NCBI RefSeq assembly: GCF_010389155.1
Contig: NC_057761.1
Span: forward strand, 53,070,587-53,134,586
Length of the DNA: 64,000 nucleotides
Source: Erigeron canadensis
Taxonomy: Eukaryota > Streptophyta > Magnoliopsida > Asterales > Asteraceae
Direction of reading: 5' to 3'
Position 1 is the first letter of the stretch. The number at the start of each line of letters is the position of its first letter. Shown piece by piece: positions 1-12,240 of the stretch. A model generated the notes under the pieces. The model was given only the letters and a program-made list of their open reading frames with translations. It had not been told where the DNA came from and ran no database searches. A program made the translations under genes and the position numbers.

Positions 1-3000
1 ATGGTACTGATATATAACATCTCACATATTAATTTTTTAATTTATAAAAACATTAGGGACTAATTTATATATTATACAACAAATATTAAAAAATTAATAT
101 GTTAGAGAATTATACCTAAATTTGGGTACATGATAGCCACCACCACTGGTTGTCGACATATCGTGTGAATATACTTTAAAAAATATAATACCTTTTTAGT
201 ACTTTAAAAAAATTCATTATTTTTTAAAAATAAAACGAGAGCAAGTACCCACGCGTTGCGGCGGTGAGATGGTGATGGTGATAGGTCATAGCCTATGATA
301 GGTCATAGGAGATGATATGTCATAGAGTGTCATAGCCAAATTCGTCGAAAGTATATCGAATGACATCTCTAATGAAAGAGCATGAAATTTTAAGAACACC
401 TATATAATTTTTATAATTTATCGATGTACGGTTTTTGAGATAAAAGATTTTGAAAGAATTAGAGGATTAAAATGATTTATGGATAAGAGAGAAAGTTGTA
501 GGCATTGATGTATGATACATTATGTATTATAATGTGTACATTATTGAAATTGAAAGTTGAAACCCTATTTACTTTATATATATACTAGAAGAGTGTCCGC
601 GCGTTGCAACGGCGACGATCTATAGCGCCAGATGTCGTAAGGGTTTGTAGCGTTCAAGTTACTTAATTTCATGAGATGGAACAATGTAGCATATAACCGT
701 ATCTATCATTTTAAAAATAAGTCGCGGATTAGTTGGAATAAATAATTAAGTGCAAAAACTAACGATGAAAAATAACCGCTTACGATTATATGAAACATAC
801 GACTGTTATATATAACTAAATGATTCTATTTATATTAAACTCAAATTGCATTAATAGTAGATAGGACTCCTAACACTATGAATCTTGTTCCATCATGTCA
901 ATGATACAAATTGGAAGCTGCCATTGCCACTCTTACCAATATGAAATGATTCTATTCATACTAACTCAAATCTCCTTTATTATAGATTCTGTCAAGCTCA
1001 TTCTTATATTGAGAATTTGTTTCCTTGACTCAAGAGTTTCAACGCTTGTATTGTCTTTGTTGAGAAATCTGAACAAAAGCAAATAAATAGATGGTTAAGT
1101 TATCTTACATTTTTGTTCAAGAATGAATATAAGGTTGAACTAAATCCAATTATTGAGACAAATATAACATATATATTGTGAATGGATGGAAATGGGTCAA
1201 AAATGAATATAAATGTAAAGGAAACACCCTATTCAACAAAAGAGTAATCAATTTCAAACTTCAATGCACAAAATTTGATCTCAAACTATTAGTGTCGTAT
1301 TATGTAGTAAGACCTTTGTTTTTCCACCTTCACCTTCCATTGTATAAGTTTTTCCTGTACGGTATTGTCCATATGCGACTATGGCCCAATGATAGCCCTC
1401 AAATGATCACATTAATACAAAATCGCTAGGGTTAATTGTGACATTAAATTAAGACCAGATTCACTACAGCTATAGTTCCAAGCACCCAAAGTATAAGTGT
1501 ATAGCCTGTTATATCTTGAGTGCATTACCTAACAAAACCGGCCCATCCATTTTGATATCTCTAAAAGTGATAGGCTAATAGCATAATTAATCATATGGAT
1601 TATTGGATTGTTTAATTTAAATTATAAGTGAACATATGCGAAGCACCCAAAATACAACCTGTTACAACTCCTAGTACATTACCCAAAAAGCCGACCCATC
1701 CATTTTGATACGATAAGACCTTAAGAGGCTTATTATTAAAAAGAAAACTATTCATAATGGAATGTTTATCGGAACTTAATAAAAAAAAGCATTTAAATGA
1801 CCAATTGTAACTATTTATAATTCACATTAACAATGACAGTGGATGACTAACAACTTAACAGGCTTAACTTCATGAATATTGTTTAGGGAAAATTCATAAA
1901 AATTAGCTTGATGTTCCAAGCTCAAATTTGTTCTTCCACTCAATAAAGTTTAAGTCAATAGAACTTAAGCCACTCAATAGACTATTTAACTTTGACTGTA
2001 AATCGTTTTTTAATTCATTCCCAGGGAAATATAAAAACTAACATATATAAAGCACCTTATTTACCCCTCATTCTTGCACATAAATTGAGTAGCTCTGATT
2101 AGTAAAATACACCAAAAAATGTGATATACCTGGTCTACGTGAGTTAAAAGTTTCATATGTTTTATGGCATAAAAAACTGGAAACATGAACCTACAGCAAA
2201 AATGGTGTACTTATAGCACACACAATAAAGAGATTAATAAGTGTGATCATACTGCACCATCCATTACATAGATATAGCTATTATTTAAAACTTGATTGGA
2301 AAAGTGAGAGAATTAAGCAACAAAAATAGTAACTTATGTCTAGTTACCTCTAACGTTTTACCATCAAGAGAAATGTCTCTATTCTGAAAACACTACCCAT
2401 CAACTCCAAGCTTGACTTAAAATATCGCATCCATAAGTATTTTGATCTTTGTTGATCCCAAGCTTTGATTGTGCTCGGATGTTTGCATCTAATAAATTAC
2501 CTATAAATGAGTTCCACAAGACGATAAGATAGATATTAGGTTAACCCCGGAATTTTCCATTGGGGATATCGACAAAGATTATCACTCCCACACAGGGATT
2601 GATAAACGAAAAAACTTCAATTTCCATGAATTAATCAAAACAGTCATTCTGTCAAATACATATGCTTCAAATCAACCAAAATATATTATTATTATTATCA
2701 ACAACATACATATATAGAACACAATAATTAATTAATATTGGCTCATAAACAACAAATCATTATTCATTTCTATAGAGACAACAACAAATTATTGTTTAAG
2801 TAAAAAATGAATTTTCTATTAAAACAATAATTGTTATAAAAAAATAAAACTTAAATAAGATGGAAAAGAAAAGAAAAATACCAGATTGGATCGGGTGTGA
2901 ATGAACCCAAATATACGAAATCCAAATCACACAATATCGATGGTTTTCTATGGAAGAGCATTGATGGATGACGCCATGACGGTGGCGATGGATTACATGG

Positions 3001-3630
3001 ACGACAACGACGGGCGGAGGTGGCTTTCTCATTTTTCTCATCCGTGGTTGTGTGTGCTGGGGGTGGAGATGGTGGCCGGGGAAGTGAAGAGAGGGAGAAA
3101 TTTATGGTGGTTGCGGTGGATTGAGAGTGAATTGTGTGATTAAGTGAGTTGGGAATGAGATTATGATTGTTTAAGCTAAAGGGTATTTTTGGAAGAAAAA
3201 AATGCTGAATTAAGAAAAGTCCAATACCCTTTATAAGGGTTTATAGACATGTATAACACACATCATTTACATAAAGTTGTCACATATCAACAAAAAACAA
3301 AAAAATATTTTGTTGTGAATCATTCCCGAAAGGGGGGAAGAAACATTGATTCGACTACGGAGGTTTTGGGGTTGTAACTCTGGCGCAAAAGGTTTCACAT
3401 TTTAACACCGAACATAGACGGTTAAGTTAGGTATCCCCCAGTTGTACAACTCCTAAAAAAACGATTTGTTTTTCTAAAAAAGTCCGGCCCATAAATATAA
3501 ATATATGAGTATATAGGGAAAAAGGAATATAATGCGGTTCGACACTTAAATTTATGTGTGACCCCTCACATACTAATATTTTATTATTGACTTATTGTTT
3601 AATAAATAAATCATAGACCTCATAATTTTA
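1..3630. other. Repeat-rich spacer, no gene recognised
   Basis: No coding region with family resemblance was found. Positions 230-500 hold a copy of a dispersed repeat seen again at 13437-13763 and, inverted, at 14690-14990. About 1479-1560 and 1640-1712 are two loosely similar direct repeats ending in a shared CCCATCCATTTTGATA segment. Around 575-620 a TATATATACTAG run followed by a GC-rich GTTGC segment resembles a decayed Helitron start. Positions 2900-3150 are GC-rich with short open frames on both strands, which is typical of transposon filler rather than a gene. Confidence 0.5.
230..500 (+). repeat. Dispersed repeat, copy 1
   Basis: The GGTGAGATGG, GGTCATAGGAG and TTCGTCGAAA blocks, the AATGAAAGAGCATGAAATTT block and the TTTTTGAGATAAAAGATTTT block occur in the same order at 13437-13763 and in reverse complement at 14690-14990. 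This is an interspersed, probably non-autonomous element of unknown class. Confidence 0.6.
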
Positions 3631-4694
3631 GGAATAATGACACCGGAGTGTAACCAACTATGACCAAAAGATTATGTAATGTAACCAACTACTCGAATAG
3701 CTATGTAGTGTAACCACTTTTATTTTTTGGGTTATGTCATGTAAGTTACCGGCTACTTCAAGTTTCCATCCGGTTAAGCCAAAAATAAAGTTAGGGATAT
3801 TGGCACCGGAGTGTAACCAACTATGACCAAAAGGTTATGTAGTGTAGCCAACTGTGACTAAAAGGTTATGTAATGTAGTGAACTACTCGACTAGCTATAT
3901 AGTGTAACCACCTTTGTAATTTCACTAACAAAATAAAGTTATAGAATTATTCATTTCTTTTGCTTCTTTTATTTTATTCATTTCATCACTCGGACTATGC
4001 AACACAACCCAAAATGAGAATATGAACCCAAATATAGTAACCCACCCGATTTATCATATCATCATCAATCAATATATCTTCTATCTATCACTATATATCT
4101 ATATCTACATAAATTTCTCCTTCGCCGTCGTAGACAAATGGTTTCACCACGTCGTAGACAAATATGAGAATCTGCTGATGTTCTTCACTGTTGCCGGAAT
4201 CTGATGTTGTTCTTCACTATCGATAGAATCTGGTGTTATTTTTCACTGTTGTCATTTACCATCTACTCGATAAATATCCATCTATTAATCTAGCCATTTA
4301 CACACAAATTTGTTTTCTCAATAAAACCCACAAATCTTCAAACTTAAACTGATAGTATAGAGATGTCGCTTGTTGCCGGAATCTTCAAAATCAAAACCGC
4401 CGCCACCATGATCAATGTGGTGTATTTGATAGAGAAAAGGGATGTGTGTGCATATATATATAATTGTTTATATATAAATAATTAGAAAAAAATATATATA
4501 TTGGCACGTGGCCCATTTTTTAATAAAAAAATAATAAAAATGAAAAGTGGTAATCGATAACTTGTTTCTCATCCGGTTGCTTATATTACATAACCCAACA
4601 AACAAAGGTGGTTACACCACATAGCTACTCGAGTAGTTGGTTACATTACATAACCTTTTGGTCATAGTTGGTTACACTTCGGTGCCATTATCCC
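3631..4694. mobile_element. TIR DNA transposon upstream of RBR1
   Basis: The left end (GGAATAATGACACC, then GTGTAACCAACTATGACC) is the inverted match of the right end (GGTCATAGTTGGTTACAC, then GGTGCCATTATCCC). The left end is repeated directly at about 3789-3920. A further degraded copy of the right end lies outside the element at 4700-4840. Flanking bases are AT-rich and agree in only about 6 of 9 positions, so no convincing target duplication is claimed. The interior has no recognisable transposase. A MULE-like class is possible but not shown. Confidence 0.6.
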
Positions 4695-4816
4695 ATAAAA
4701 ATAAAAGTGGTAACTGACAACTTGTTTTGTATTCGATTACTCACATTGTATAACTTAAAAAACCAAATTGTTTACGAGTAGTTGGTTACATTACATCACT
4801 TTTGGTCGTTAGGTTA

Positions 4817-4831
4817 CACGTGTTACACGTG
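4817..4831 (+). promoter_or_regulatory. Tandem CACGTG (G-box/ABRE-like) pair before RBR1
   Basis: Two CACGTG palindromes, each within TTACACGTG, lie at 4817-4822 and 4826-4831, about 100 bp before the RBR1 start codon. CACGTG is the plant bZIP/bHLH binding core, and ACGTG cores act in ABA response. The pair sits in a degraded transposon end whose other copies read GGTTACACTTCGGTGCC and lack the motif. Function is inferred from motif and position only. Confidence 0.4.
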
Positions 4832-4927
4832 CCGTAAGCTTAGATTCCCCTCCCCATGTATTATATACATGAAAATGTAACCACAATCGCAACACAACAC
4901 CACCACCACCGTGAATTCATCGCCGCC

Positions 4928-7701
4928 ATGGACCTCGAAGCTGACTTCGATTTCGCCTTCAATCTCCAAATCCAAGAAGCCATCATCGCTTCACGCGCTT
5001 TCCAACCAAACGACGTCGTCGTTCCAAACCAGCAAACCCTAAAACACAAATCCGAAATCAAAGACAATGTGATTACCGAAATTGAAAGCAAGAGGATGAA
5101 ATTCAGCGACGACGGCGGTGCGAGTACGTCGAAAACCAAAGAAGAAAAAGAAGTAGAGGTTTTTAGGGTTTATTTTAAAGGATTGGTGAGTAAGGAGAGG
5201 ATAGGTGTGAGTAAAACTAGTGTGACATTGGCTGTGATTGGTGTCGCGATATGCGATTCGACAGACGTGTTGGTTTGTGATATGAAAAAGGGTGTGGAGA
5301 TTGGTGCGGGTAATCGGGTTAGTAGACGGAGCATTGAGGAGATGGCGTTGATCGAGGCGTTGAATTATGCGGTTTCATTGGGTTTGAAAAGGATTGTGCT
5401 GTGTTTTGATTATCATACATTGTATCAATATGTGAGTTTTGCTTCATTTTATTTTAAGTTTGCCTTTTTTTTTAGTCATTAAAATGTACCTGAATGTATA
5501 AATGATGTGTCCATGTATTAAATAAAAATTAGGTAATTGACGGTTATTATATCTAACATAACTAGTAGTATAAAGAGATGGTGAAACTGAGTGTGTGAAG
5601 TTCATAAGAAATTGTTCAGAATTTCTTGTTTTTAGCATTGTCATACAAAGGAATCGAATTGACTCTGAAAGTGTAATAATTGTGTGCTGGCAACTGCAGG
5701 TTAGTGGGCAGTGGCAGCCGAGACAACAGAAGGTTAGAAGTATTGTGGATCAAGTTAATCTCATTAGAAAAAGCTTCACACACTGTGAGCCTTCCCTTGT
5801 TACTCAAAAAGGCGTTAAATTTGCTCCTAAATTAGCAAGAGAAGCGATGAATTATCAGATAGAGAAGGCTGTGGAAGCAATCCGTAACAAACGTGAAAGT
5901 TGTGTTATATGTTCAGATGAAAAACCTATGATTGAATTCTTTTTAGTTGAAGGTTGTAATCACCAATTCTGTTATTCTTGCATGAAGCAACATGCAGAGG
6001 TGAAGTTGCTAAATGGGATGGTGCCTAAATGCCCTCAGGAAGATTGTGATACTGAGCTGAGAATTGAACGCTGTGAAAAATTCTTGACACCCAAGTTGAC
6101 TGAGATGATGAGACAACAGTTAAAAGAAGCTTCAATTCCGGTGACAGAAAAAGTTTATTGCCCTTATCCTAAATGCTCCACATTGATGTCAAAATCTGAA
6201 CTTCTTCAACTTTCTAGCGATATGTATGAGAATGGAGCGACATGCCATATCTGTTATGGTAAGTTTTGCGTCAATTGCAGAGTTCCATGGCATAGTGATA
6301 TGAACTGTGAAGAGTATAAGAAAATAAATCCTACACCACTTGTAGAAGAGTCGAAGCTTAAAAATCTGGCAGCAAAGAATTTGTGGCGTCAGTGCATTAA
6401 ATGCAACCATATGATAGAACTTACAACTGGTTGCAACCATATGACATGCAGGTACTTCTATTTACAAATTTCACATTGCCGTCTTTTCTGGTCTCACCAA
6501 AACACTATGTTTTGATGAAGTTATATTGGCCTAACTGTTGAAACAAAAAGTGAGGGTGACGATGATCAATAACCTAGTAATAGAGATTCAAACCAAATGG
6601 CAACTAGCCTAGTGTTTTTTGCATGGCCCGTCCACCTAAAGGTTGTGGGTTTGAATCTCATTGTGTAATTATTAGTTGGTTATAGGTGCAAGCCCCTGTC
6701 TTCCGGAAAAGAATAAATCGAGATTCAATTATTAGAGTACTAGTGATTTACTATGATTGTATGATGCCAAATTAGTAACATTATATGATGGGTGGGGTTT
6801 GCATATATGTTTCATGATCTAGAGAGGATAAGACAGTTCTATTAGAAGTGATGTCATGTGCTTTTGAGGGAAAGTTCGTACCATGGACGTGAGTGTGAGG
6901 ACAATATTCATGATGGTATTGATTAGCAGGAAAGCTTTTCAGATGAAATTATTTTCCACGAAAAATATTTCCGATTTTACTACGAACCGCAACATGTTGA
7001 GATTCTAGCCAGCCATCTACTGATGATCTGTGTTCATTGACGAGACCTGGACATGTGTTAGAGGTATAATAATTTAACACTTCCAAAGGCCAAGGTATTT
7101 TCTTAGGTTTGGTTATAATAAGCAAAAAGAGTGTAACTATAGATCTGTTGATTGGGAAGTGAGTATTACTCGTATTTAATCATGTTTTGCTTAGAATTAC
7201 TTATAAAGGATATCTATCATTTCTTTACCTGCTTTATTAGTACTATAAAAGGATAAAGAGATTGATTAGGATGTTAGTCACGAGCTTTCTATTTGCTTGA
7301 TGTAATGAATGAATTAATTTGAGCATGATAATAAATCCACCCTTGAGGTGACTTGTCAGCTGCTTCAGTAAGATGATTTACATACAGAGTTCAATCAAAA
7401 GTAAATATGTATATGAAATTATGAATGTATTAAAATATGTGAGTGGCGACATGTCTTTGTATTGTAAGAATAGGTCAGGGTGGCATCATTTGAGGAGAAA
7501 CAAAGGCAACATTGCCTAAGGCTGGACGGAGTGGTCACTGAATTGGTGATCTTCCCCAATTTGCCACGTCACCTTTACCCAATAAAAACCCTCCAACTCA
7601 AAACTCCCTAATTCTCCCCAAACTTCACCAATTTGGTTGTGGCGGTGTTACCAATTTCGGTGCATTTTGCCAATTACCTTCAATCAATAAAAATAAGATT
7701 C

Positions 7702-7745
<44 letters not shown>

Positions 7746-10731
7746 CCCTCTCTTTCTTTCTCCTCAGTGAACTTCACCAAAGTCATCACCGCTTTCCCTT
7801 TGTCGAGGGGGTTGCGGCAGTTTTACCGACTTGGTGAAATCGGTGCCGGCCCTTCACCGAGCCCCACTCCCTTCGCCCTAAGATGGCATGGTTGTTTGTG
7901 TAAACGACATAGTGTTGAGGAAATTTGTACTGATGTGTGGTCCCAAAAGGTATAGCTTCACCAAGACCAACAATGGGGTGGGTGTGAATAGAGATGGCAA
8001 TGGGTGGGCTGGTAGGTTGGTCAATAAGTTGAAACATGCAATTCTTTGGTTGGAATTTATATATTTTGAATATTTTTTTAAACATATAAATAATAGTCGC
8101 TCAAGTACGATTACAAAATTATCTGAGGTAGGGTGGCATCATTTGAGGAGAGGCAGCCTAAGACGGTATGGCTGTCTCTGTGTGGACGACATAGTGTGAG
8201 GACACTTCTACTGCTGTTTGGTTCCAAAAGGTATTGCTGTACCAAGACCAACAATGTGGTGTCTGAGAATAGAGATGGCAATAGGTGGGCTGGTAGGTTG
8301 GTCAATAGGTTGAAACATGCAGTTCTTTGTTCGGGCTGACTCGAAACACTTTTTGTCCCAAATGTCGTTTTTTTTGTTTTTGCTTTTTTTTTTTTTTTTA
8401 AACATATAAATAATAGTCGCTCAAGTACGATTACAAAAACGAATACAATAATATAATGTTTGACCAAATGAACGATCTTTGAGGTTATACATTAAAAGTA
8501 TACTTTGGGGAATTGATCCCCTGCTTCTTCTCCTTCATGTTTTTCTTTTTTCTATTCTACCTGACTACCTCATTGACACCTTAGGATAAAACATTCTGTA
8601 ATTTGATGCATTCGCAAAAATAGGTTGAAATGGTTACCTGTAGCTATGAACAATACCAAAGTTGGCCTCACATAAGGATGTGTTGAAAGATGCTATTCGT
8701 GTCTTGGAATCTCTAATGTTTACTTGATGAAGGCTTTTTTTGGTTACCAAACTAAAGGTTCTTGGTTTCACTTTTAGTTTTAGAGAAAAATACAAAGTGT
8801 TCTTTATAAAGTGCTCTGGTAAGGTGTTTATATATCTTTGATACGCTTGTTCTTGTGTCTTAGTTCTGTGATTTACTTTCTTTAATATAAATTATTCTTT
8901 AATATAAGTTACTTGGTTATTCCCGATCTCTTTTCAGCTAACCTAGAAAACCTGACCAATTTAAGTAGTGGGTATTGAACTTTCAGCACATTCTTTGAAA
9001 TGTCAGTTCAATCATCTTAAACCACATTTACGAGTTTATAAGCTATATCCTTGGTCATAACTAGGTATTCCTGTGTTTAAATACTCAATAAGGCTGTTTA
9101 TGAGGTTGCAGTCATCTCCAACTACTTGCATATTGAAATACTGGAACCTTGCTTGGTGTATATGCATATAGTTCATGTAGATATCTGTATGTTATAGAAA
9201 CCCTAAGATGTTCTTTAAGGTAAAACTAGCTAGGTGCACTGTCATACTGGTTTCACAACGGTCCTAACATTTGTGATCCCATGAGACTTGGAAGGTCATT
9301 GACACATGTATCAATGGATAGATCTAAACCTATATATCTTTGATTTTACTTATGTATTTACTTCTGATGTATATTTTGATCTAGGTTTTGTAGAGTAGAG
9401 GTTCCCACGAAGAAAATACTAATGTAAATTTAACAGTAAATCAAGCTCACATAATTACAAATTAATACAGAGAATGCAACTGCCTGTATTAGTGGTTTAG
9501 TTTGTAGAAGCATGAATCCCGACTTTTGAGAAATGCTAAATCCACATCGAGCATTTGATAATCCTTTTTCCTGTATTATACCCTTCATAGAGATGCACAA
9601 TTTCGTGGCCTAAACATCCGTTATTTTGAAGTCCTGGATATATAAGCTTGTTTGATACAGAAAGTTCAAATTTATGTTTTTATTTTGACCGTAGTTTTTG
9701 TTAGTATGGATGATTTCTCATCTATCTATCAGATTTTCTATTTTCTATAGTCAATCTTTTGTTACCTTTTACATATAATATAAACAAATGGTGCATCTTA
9801 TGCTTTGTAAAACAAACTTAAGATATTTTTATAAGTGAAATGTTTGTTTTGTTTTTGAAACATTTTAATTGTTAACTTTTTTAATTAAAGTTATCTTATT
9901 TATAGTTAACATCACTTTTGTAATAATTATTAGAGGATCATGCAATGCCCCAGCAGTACAAAAAAGGAATAAATTGTGTTGTGGTGTGGCTATGTATTTA
10001 AGTGGGTACTCGTTGGTTACAAGGATACAAAAAGGATGGTTGAGATTAGTTCAACCGGTAATCTGATGGTTAAAATCTCCTCCTCTTAGTTTTAAGACTG
10101 TTGTGATATTGTCTTTGATATTGTGAGGGACCGAGGGTTTCCACAAGGGTAGTGGCCAAGTGGTAAAACTTGGTCTTTAAGAGTGTAAATACCCGGAGGT
10201 CCCAAGTTCAAATATTTGGAGCAAAGAAATAATAATTGCATATCGGGTGCAACAACACTGGGATACCCGCAAAATGGAAGCTTGACCTAGGATTAGTCGC
10301 CTTGTTAAGCAGATCGGATGCCTAGGTTAACCAAAAATTAAAAAAGTAATAATTGCATATGTAAGCAACAGAACTAAAAAAATCGGAAGGAGTGGGGCCA
10401 AAGCAGACATTTAAAAGGGTTAACTTTGCACCTCTATCCTATCCTTGTACATTATACATGGATATTTTTTCATTGATTATGAATGACCTTGCTATCAACA
10501 CACATTGTGTGTTAATGAATTTCAAAGCTCCATGATCACCCAGTCACCCACTACCTGCCACCAAGTATTCTTACCCCTTCTTTGTTTTGCAGATGTGGAT
10601 GTGAATTCTGCTATTCATGTGGTGCGGAGTGGAAGAACAAGAAGGCAACATGCGGTTGTCCTATTTGGGATGAAGGAAACATCATACACTCCGAGGATGA
10701 GGATGAGGATCTTGAAGAAATGGGGTTTTAG
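4928..10731 (+). CDS. RBR1: RNase H-like/RBR-type E3 ubiquitin ligase (three exons)
   Basis: Exons are placed at 4928-5431, 5700-6451 and 10593-10731, giving 464 aa. All introns are GT-AG, phase 0 then phase 2, as in the three paralogues downstream. The start at 4928 sits in a strong context (GCCGCCATGG); an in-frame ATG at 4856 would add 24 residues. Order: acidic N terminus with a DFAFNLQIQEAI motif; RNase H-like domain from about residue 80 into exon 2; RING1 from Cys236; IBR about 322-371; RING2 from Cys400. Cys413 in GCNHMTC matches the catalytic cysteine of RBR ligases. In this family RING1 binds E2-ubiquitin, then ubiquitin passes through the RING2 cysteine to a substrate. Substrate unknown. 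This is the most divergent of the four copies. Its second intron is 4.1 kb and filled with repeats. Confidence 0.88.
6592..6719 (+). mobile_element. Short tRNA-derived SINE in RBR1 intron 2
   Basis: About 128 bp flanked by a perfect 9-bp direct repeat GAGATTCAA (6583-6591 and 6720-6728). Inside, GGGTTTGAATC matches a Pol III B box, and a weaker A-box-like TGGCAACTAGCCTAGTG precedes it. The length and target duplication suit a SINE. No tRNA cloverleaf is present, so it is not a functional tRNA gene. Confidence 0.6.
7521..7882. mobile_element. MITE-like insertion with GGAGTGG ends
   Basis: The segment starts near GGAGTGGTCACTGAATTGG and ends near CGAGCCCCACTCCC, giving imperfect terminal inverted repeats (GGAGTGG/CCACTCC, then a GGTGA/TCACC block). 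CCTAAG flanks both sides and may be the target duplication. It interrupts the first copy of a tandem repeat whose second copy (8126-8445) lacks it, so presence and absence can be compared directly. It carries a CT microsatellite and no transposase. A second family member starts at 11904. Confidence 0.6.
7704..7742. repeat. (CT)n microsatellite
   Basis: An uninterrupted CT dinucleotide run of about 39 bp lies inside the MITE-like insertion in RBR1 intron 2. Confidence 0.95.
10142..10345 (+). mobile_element. tRNA-derived SINE in RBR1 intron 2
   Basis: The start region has an A-box-like TGGCCAAGTGGT and a B-box-like CCCAAGTTCAAAT about 45 bp later, followed by a non-tRNA body and an A-rich end. 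TAATAATTGCATAT occurs both inside (about 10230) and just after the A-rich end (about 10348). The element therefore may be shorter, or two events may overlap. Boundaries are approximate. Confidence 0.5.
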
Positions 10732-10902
10732 GAGTTCGTATAAGAGTATGCATATCCGTTTTAATACGTGTATACGGTGTGCACTCTATATTTACACCAT
10801 TCCTTTTTTCAAAAACCGGAAGATTAATACTAGTATTTTTCTTTGACTTGCATACCATGGTTCTACACAAATCAGTCCCTGACAACGTGGATCATGAAGA
10901 TT

Positions 10903-10926
10903 TGCAGATGTGGATATGAATTTCAC
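10903..10926 (+). pseudogene. Orphan RING2 exon fragment 3' of RBR1
   Basis: TTTGCAGATGTGGATATGAA repeats the splice acceptor and first codons of exon 3 as in RBR2-RBR4 (CAG, then Cys-Gly-Tyr-Glu-Phe). The match stops after about 24 bp, where a T-tract follows. It lies only 172 bp after the RBR1 stop codon. It is closer to the RBR2-4 version (GATATGAG) than to the RBR1 exon 3 (GATGTGAA), so it is probably a remnant of another copy's last exon. Confidence 0.55.
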
Positions 10927-11903
10927 TTTTTTTTTTTACGTTGCTGTATTGTTAGAGAAAAGAAAAGATTTCTAGTATATGTACGTTTTCCGGCCGGCGT
11001 GAGGAAAGAAACGGTTGGTTTGCTATTTGTTTTCTTTTATCTAATTATATACTCCTTAGTTTACATAAACCGAAAAAAATCAAATCATTAAAAGACTTTT
11101 AAAAAAACCTTTCATGTTATGATTTATTTTTTAGTTAGTGAAATGTTTTTTATTCTAATATGATGTAGATGAAGTCAGCTCAACCGGTAGATTCATCTCT
11201 AGTTTTTCAACAAGTTTTGGGTTTGACATTTCGGAGTGACAAACCTGTGGTTATTTTTTTGAATTCTATGCCCCATGGCTCATGGTCTACATATCTTAGT
11301 CTGAAATACGTGCATGGATTCATCGTTGTTTGGTGAATTGTCCCCTAATGTCGAATACTATATATATTTTATGATATGATATATGCGGTTTTTAACAATA
11401 ATATAAATAATGACTTGATGCTAATAAACTAGAATTTTAGTGTGAGGTTAATAATAAAAGTAGTTTAGTGTGGTGAGTTACACAAACACTAAGTTTTTTG
11501 TGAGCAAGTTAAAAATGGTGCAAGGAATTTTATATTTAATAAGCATATCTTGGTATTCTTTTTAGGCTTTGGTAAATTTAACCTTTAGTGTTGTAGTCAA
11601 GGTGTCTATTAAAAGTGGTTGTATAGTTATCATAAAATTTAGGGGTGAGTTTTTGATATAAATGATATAATTTTTTTATGCACTAAATGAAACTCTAAAA
11701 ATTGCATTTAATATTTTTCTTTTCTTTTTATCATTAATATTACTTCGTTCATAAACTATCAAATGAATGCATAGTATTTAAATTGTGGTTTTTCAATTTT
11801 AAAAATAGGGTTTATGAATGTGTTAACCAATATAACTAAACTAGATTATACCCGTCCGATAGATGGATTAGTATAAAGTAATTACTAATTACTTAATGCA
11901 TAA

Positions 11904-12240
11904 GGAGTGGTCACCGAGTTGGTGATTTTATGGTTTGATATCGGCGGGCCGGTATTAATTTTATGGTTGGGTGACTTGCTTGGAGATTTTGGAACCCGGT
12001 GCTCATAAAATCAAAAGAAGGAGGGTCCACATGATAAGAGAGAGAGGAGTGTGGGGACCAAGAGAGGAGAATTAGAGTGAGAATGTAGGGATAAGAGAGA
12101 GAGTGTGTGTTTGTGATTGGATAAATTTTGTGAAGGTTAACAATTTAATGGGCGTCAAAACTTGCAAACGCGCGGATTTGTCTTTCTGGCTTCTGGCCTA
12201 CTCAATTGTGGCATGAAGTATAAAAAGTCCTTCCCTGCTA
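11904..12240 (+). mobile_element. Second GGAGTGG MITE copy (right end unclear)
   Basis: The first 24 bases match the left terminus of the 7521-7882 insertion closely. The interior is purine-rich (GAGAGAGAG) where the first copy is CT-rich. No matching right terminus is visible, so the stated end is only an estimate. Confidence 0.4.

Larger units (their letters stand above)
7472..8445 (+). repeat. Tandem duplication in RBR1 intron 2
   Basis: The GGGTGGCATCATTTGAGGAG block, the ACGACATAGTGT block, ACCAAGACCAACAATG, GGGCTGGTAGGTTGGTCAAT and the AACATATAAATAATAGTCGC block occur in the same order twice. One copy is about 7472-8125 (interrupted by the MITE), the other 8126-8445. Offsets are about 280-320 bp because of indels. 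Short open frames here are by-products of the repeat. Confidence 0.8.

Noticed and set aside
2901..3143. 80-codon frame rich in Met, Asp and Trp
   Set aside because: GC-rich block with open frames on both strands and no recognisable domain.
4856..4927. Upstream in-frame start for RBR1
   Set aside because: It would add a His-rich 24-residue leader not shared with other copies; the ATG at 4928 has the better context and the conserved acidic start.
6592..6719. tRNA gene suggested by a B box
   Set aside because: No cloverleaf or acceptor stem, and the 9-bp flanking duplication marks a SINE. The same applies to 10142, 13781, 40372 and 58514.
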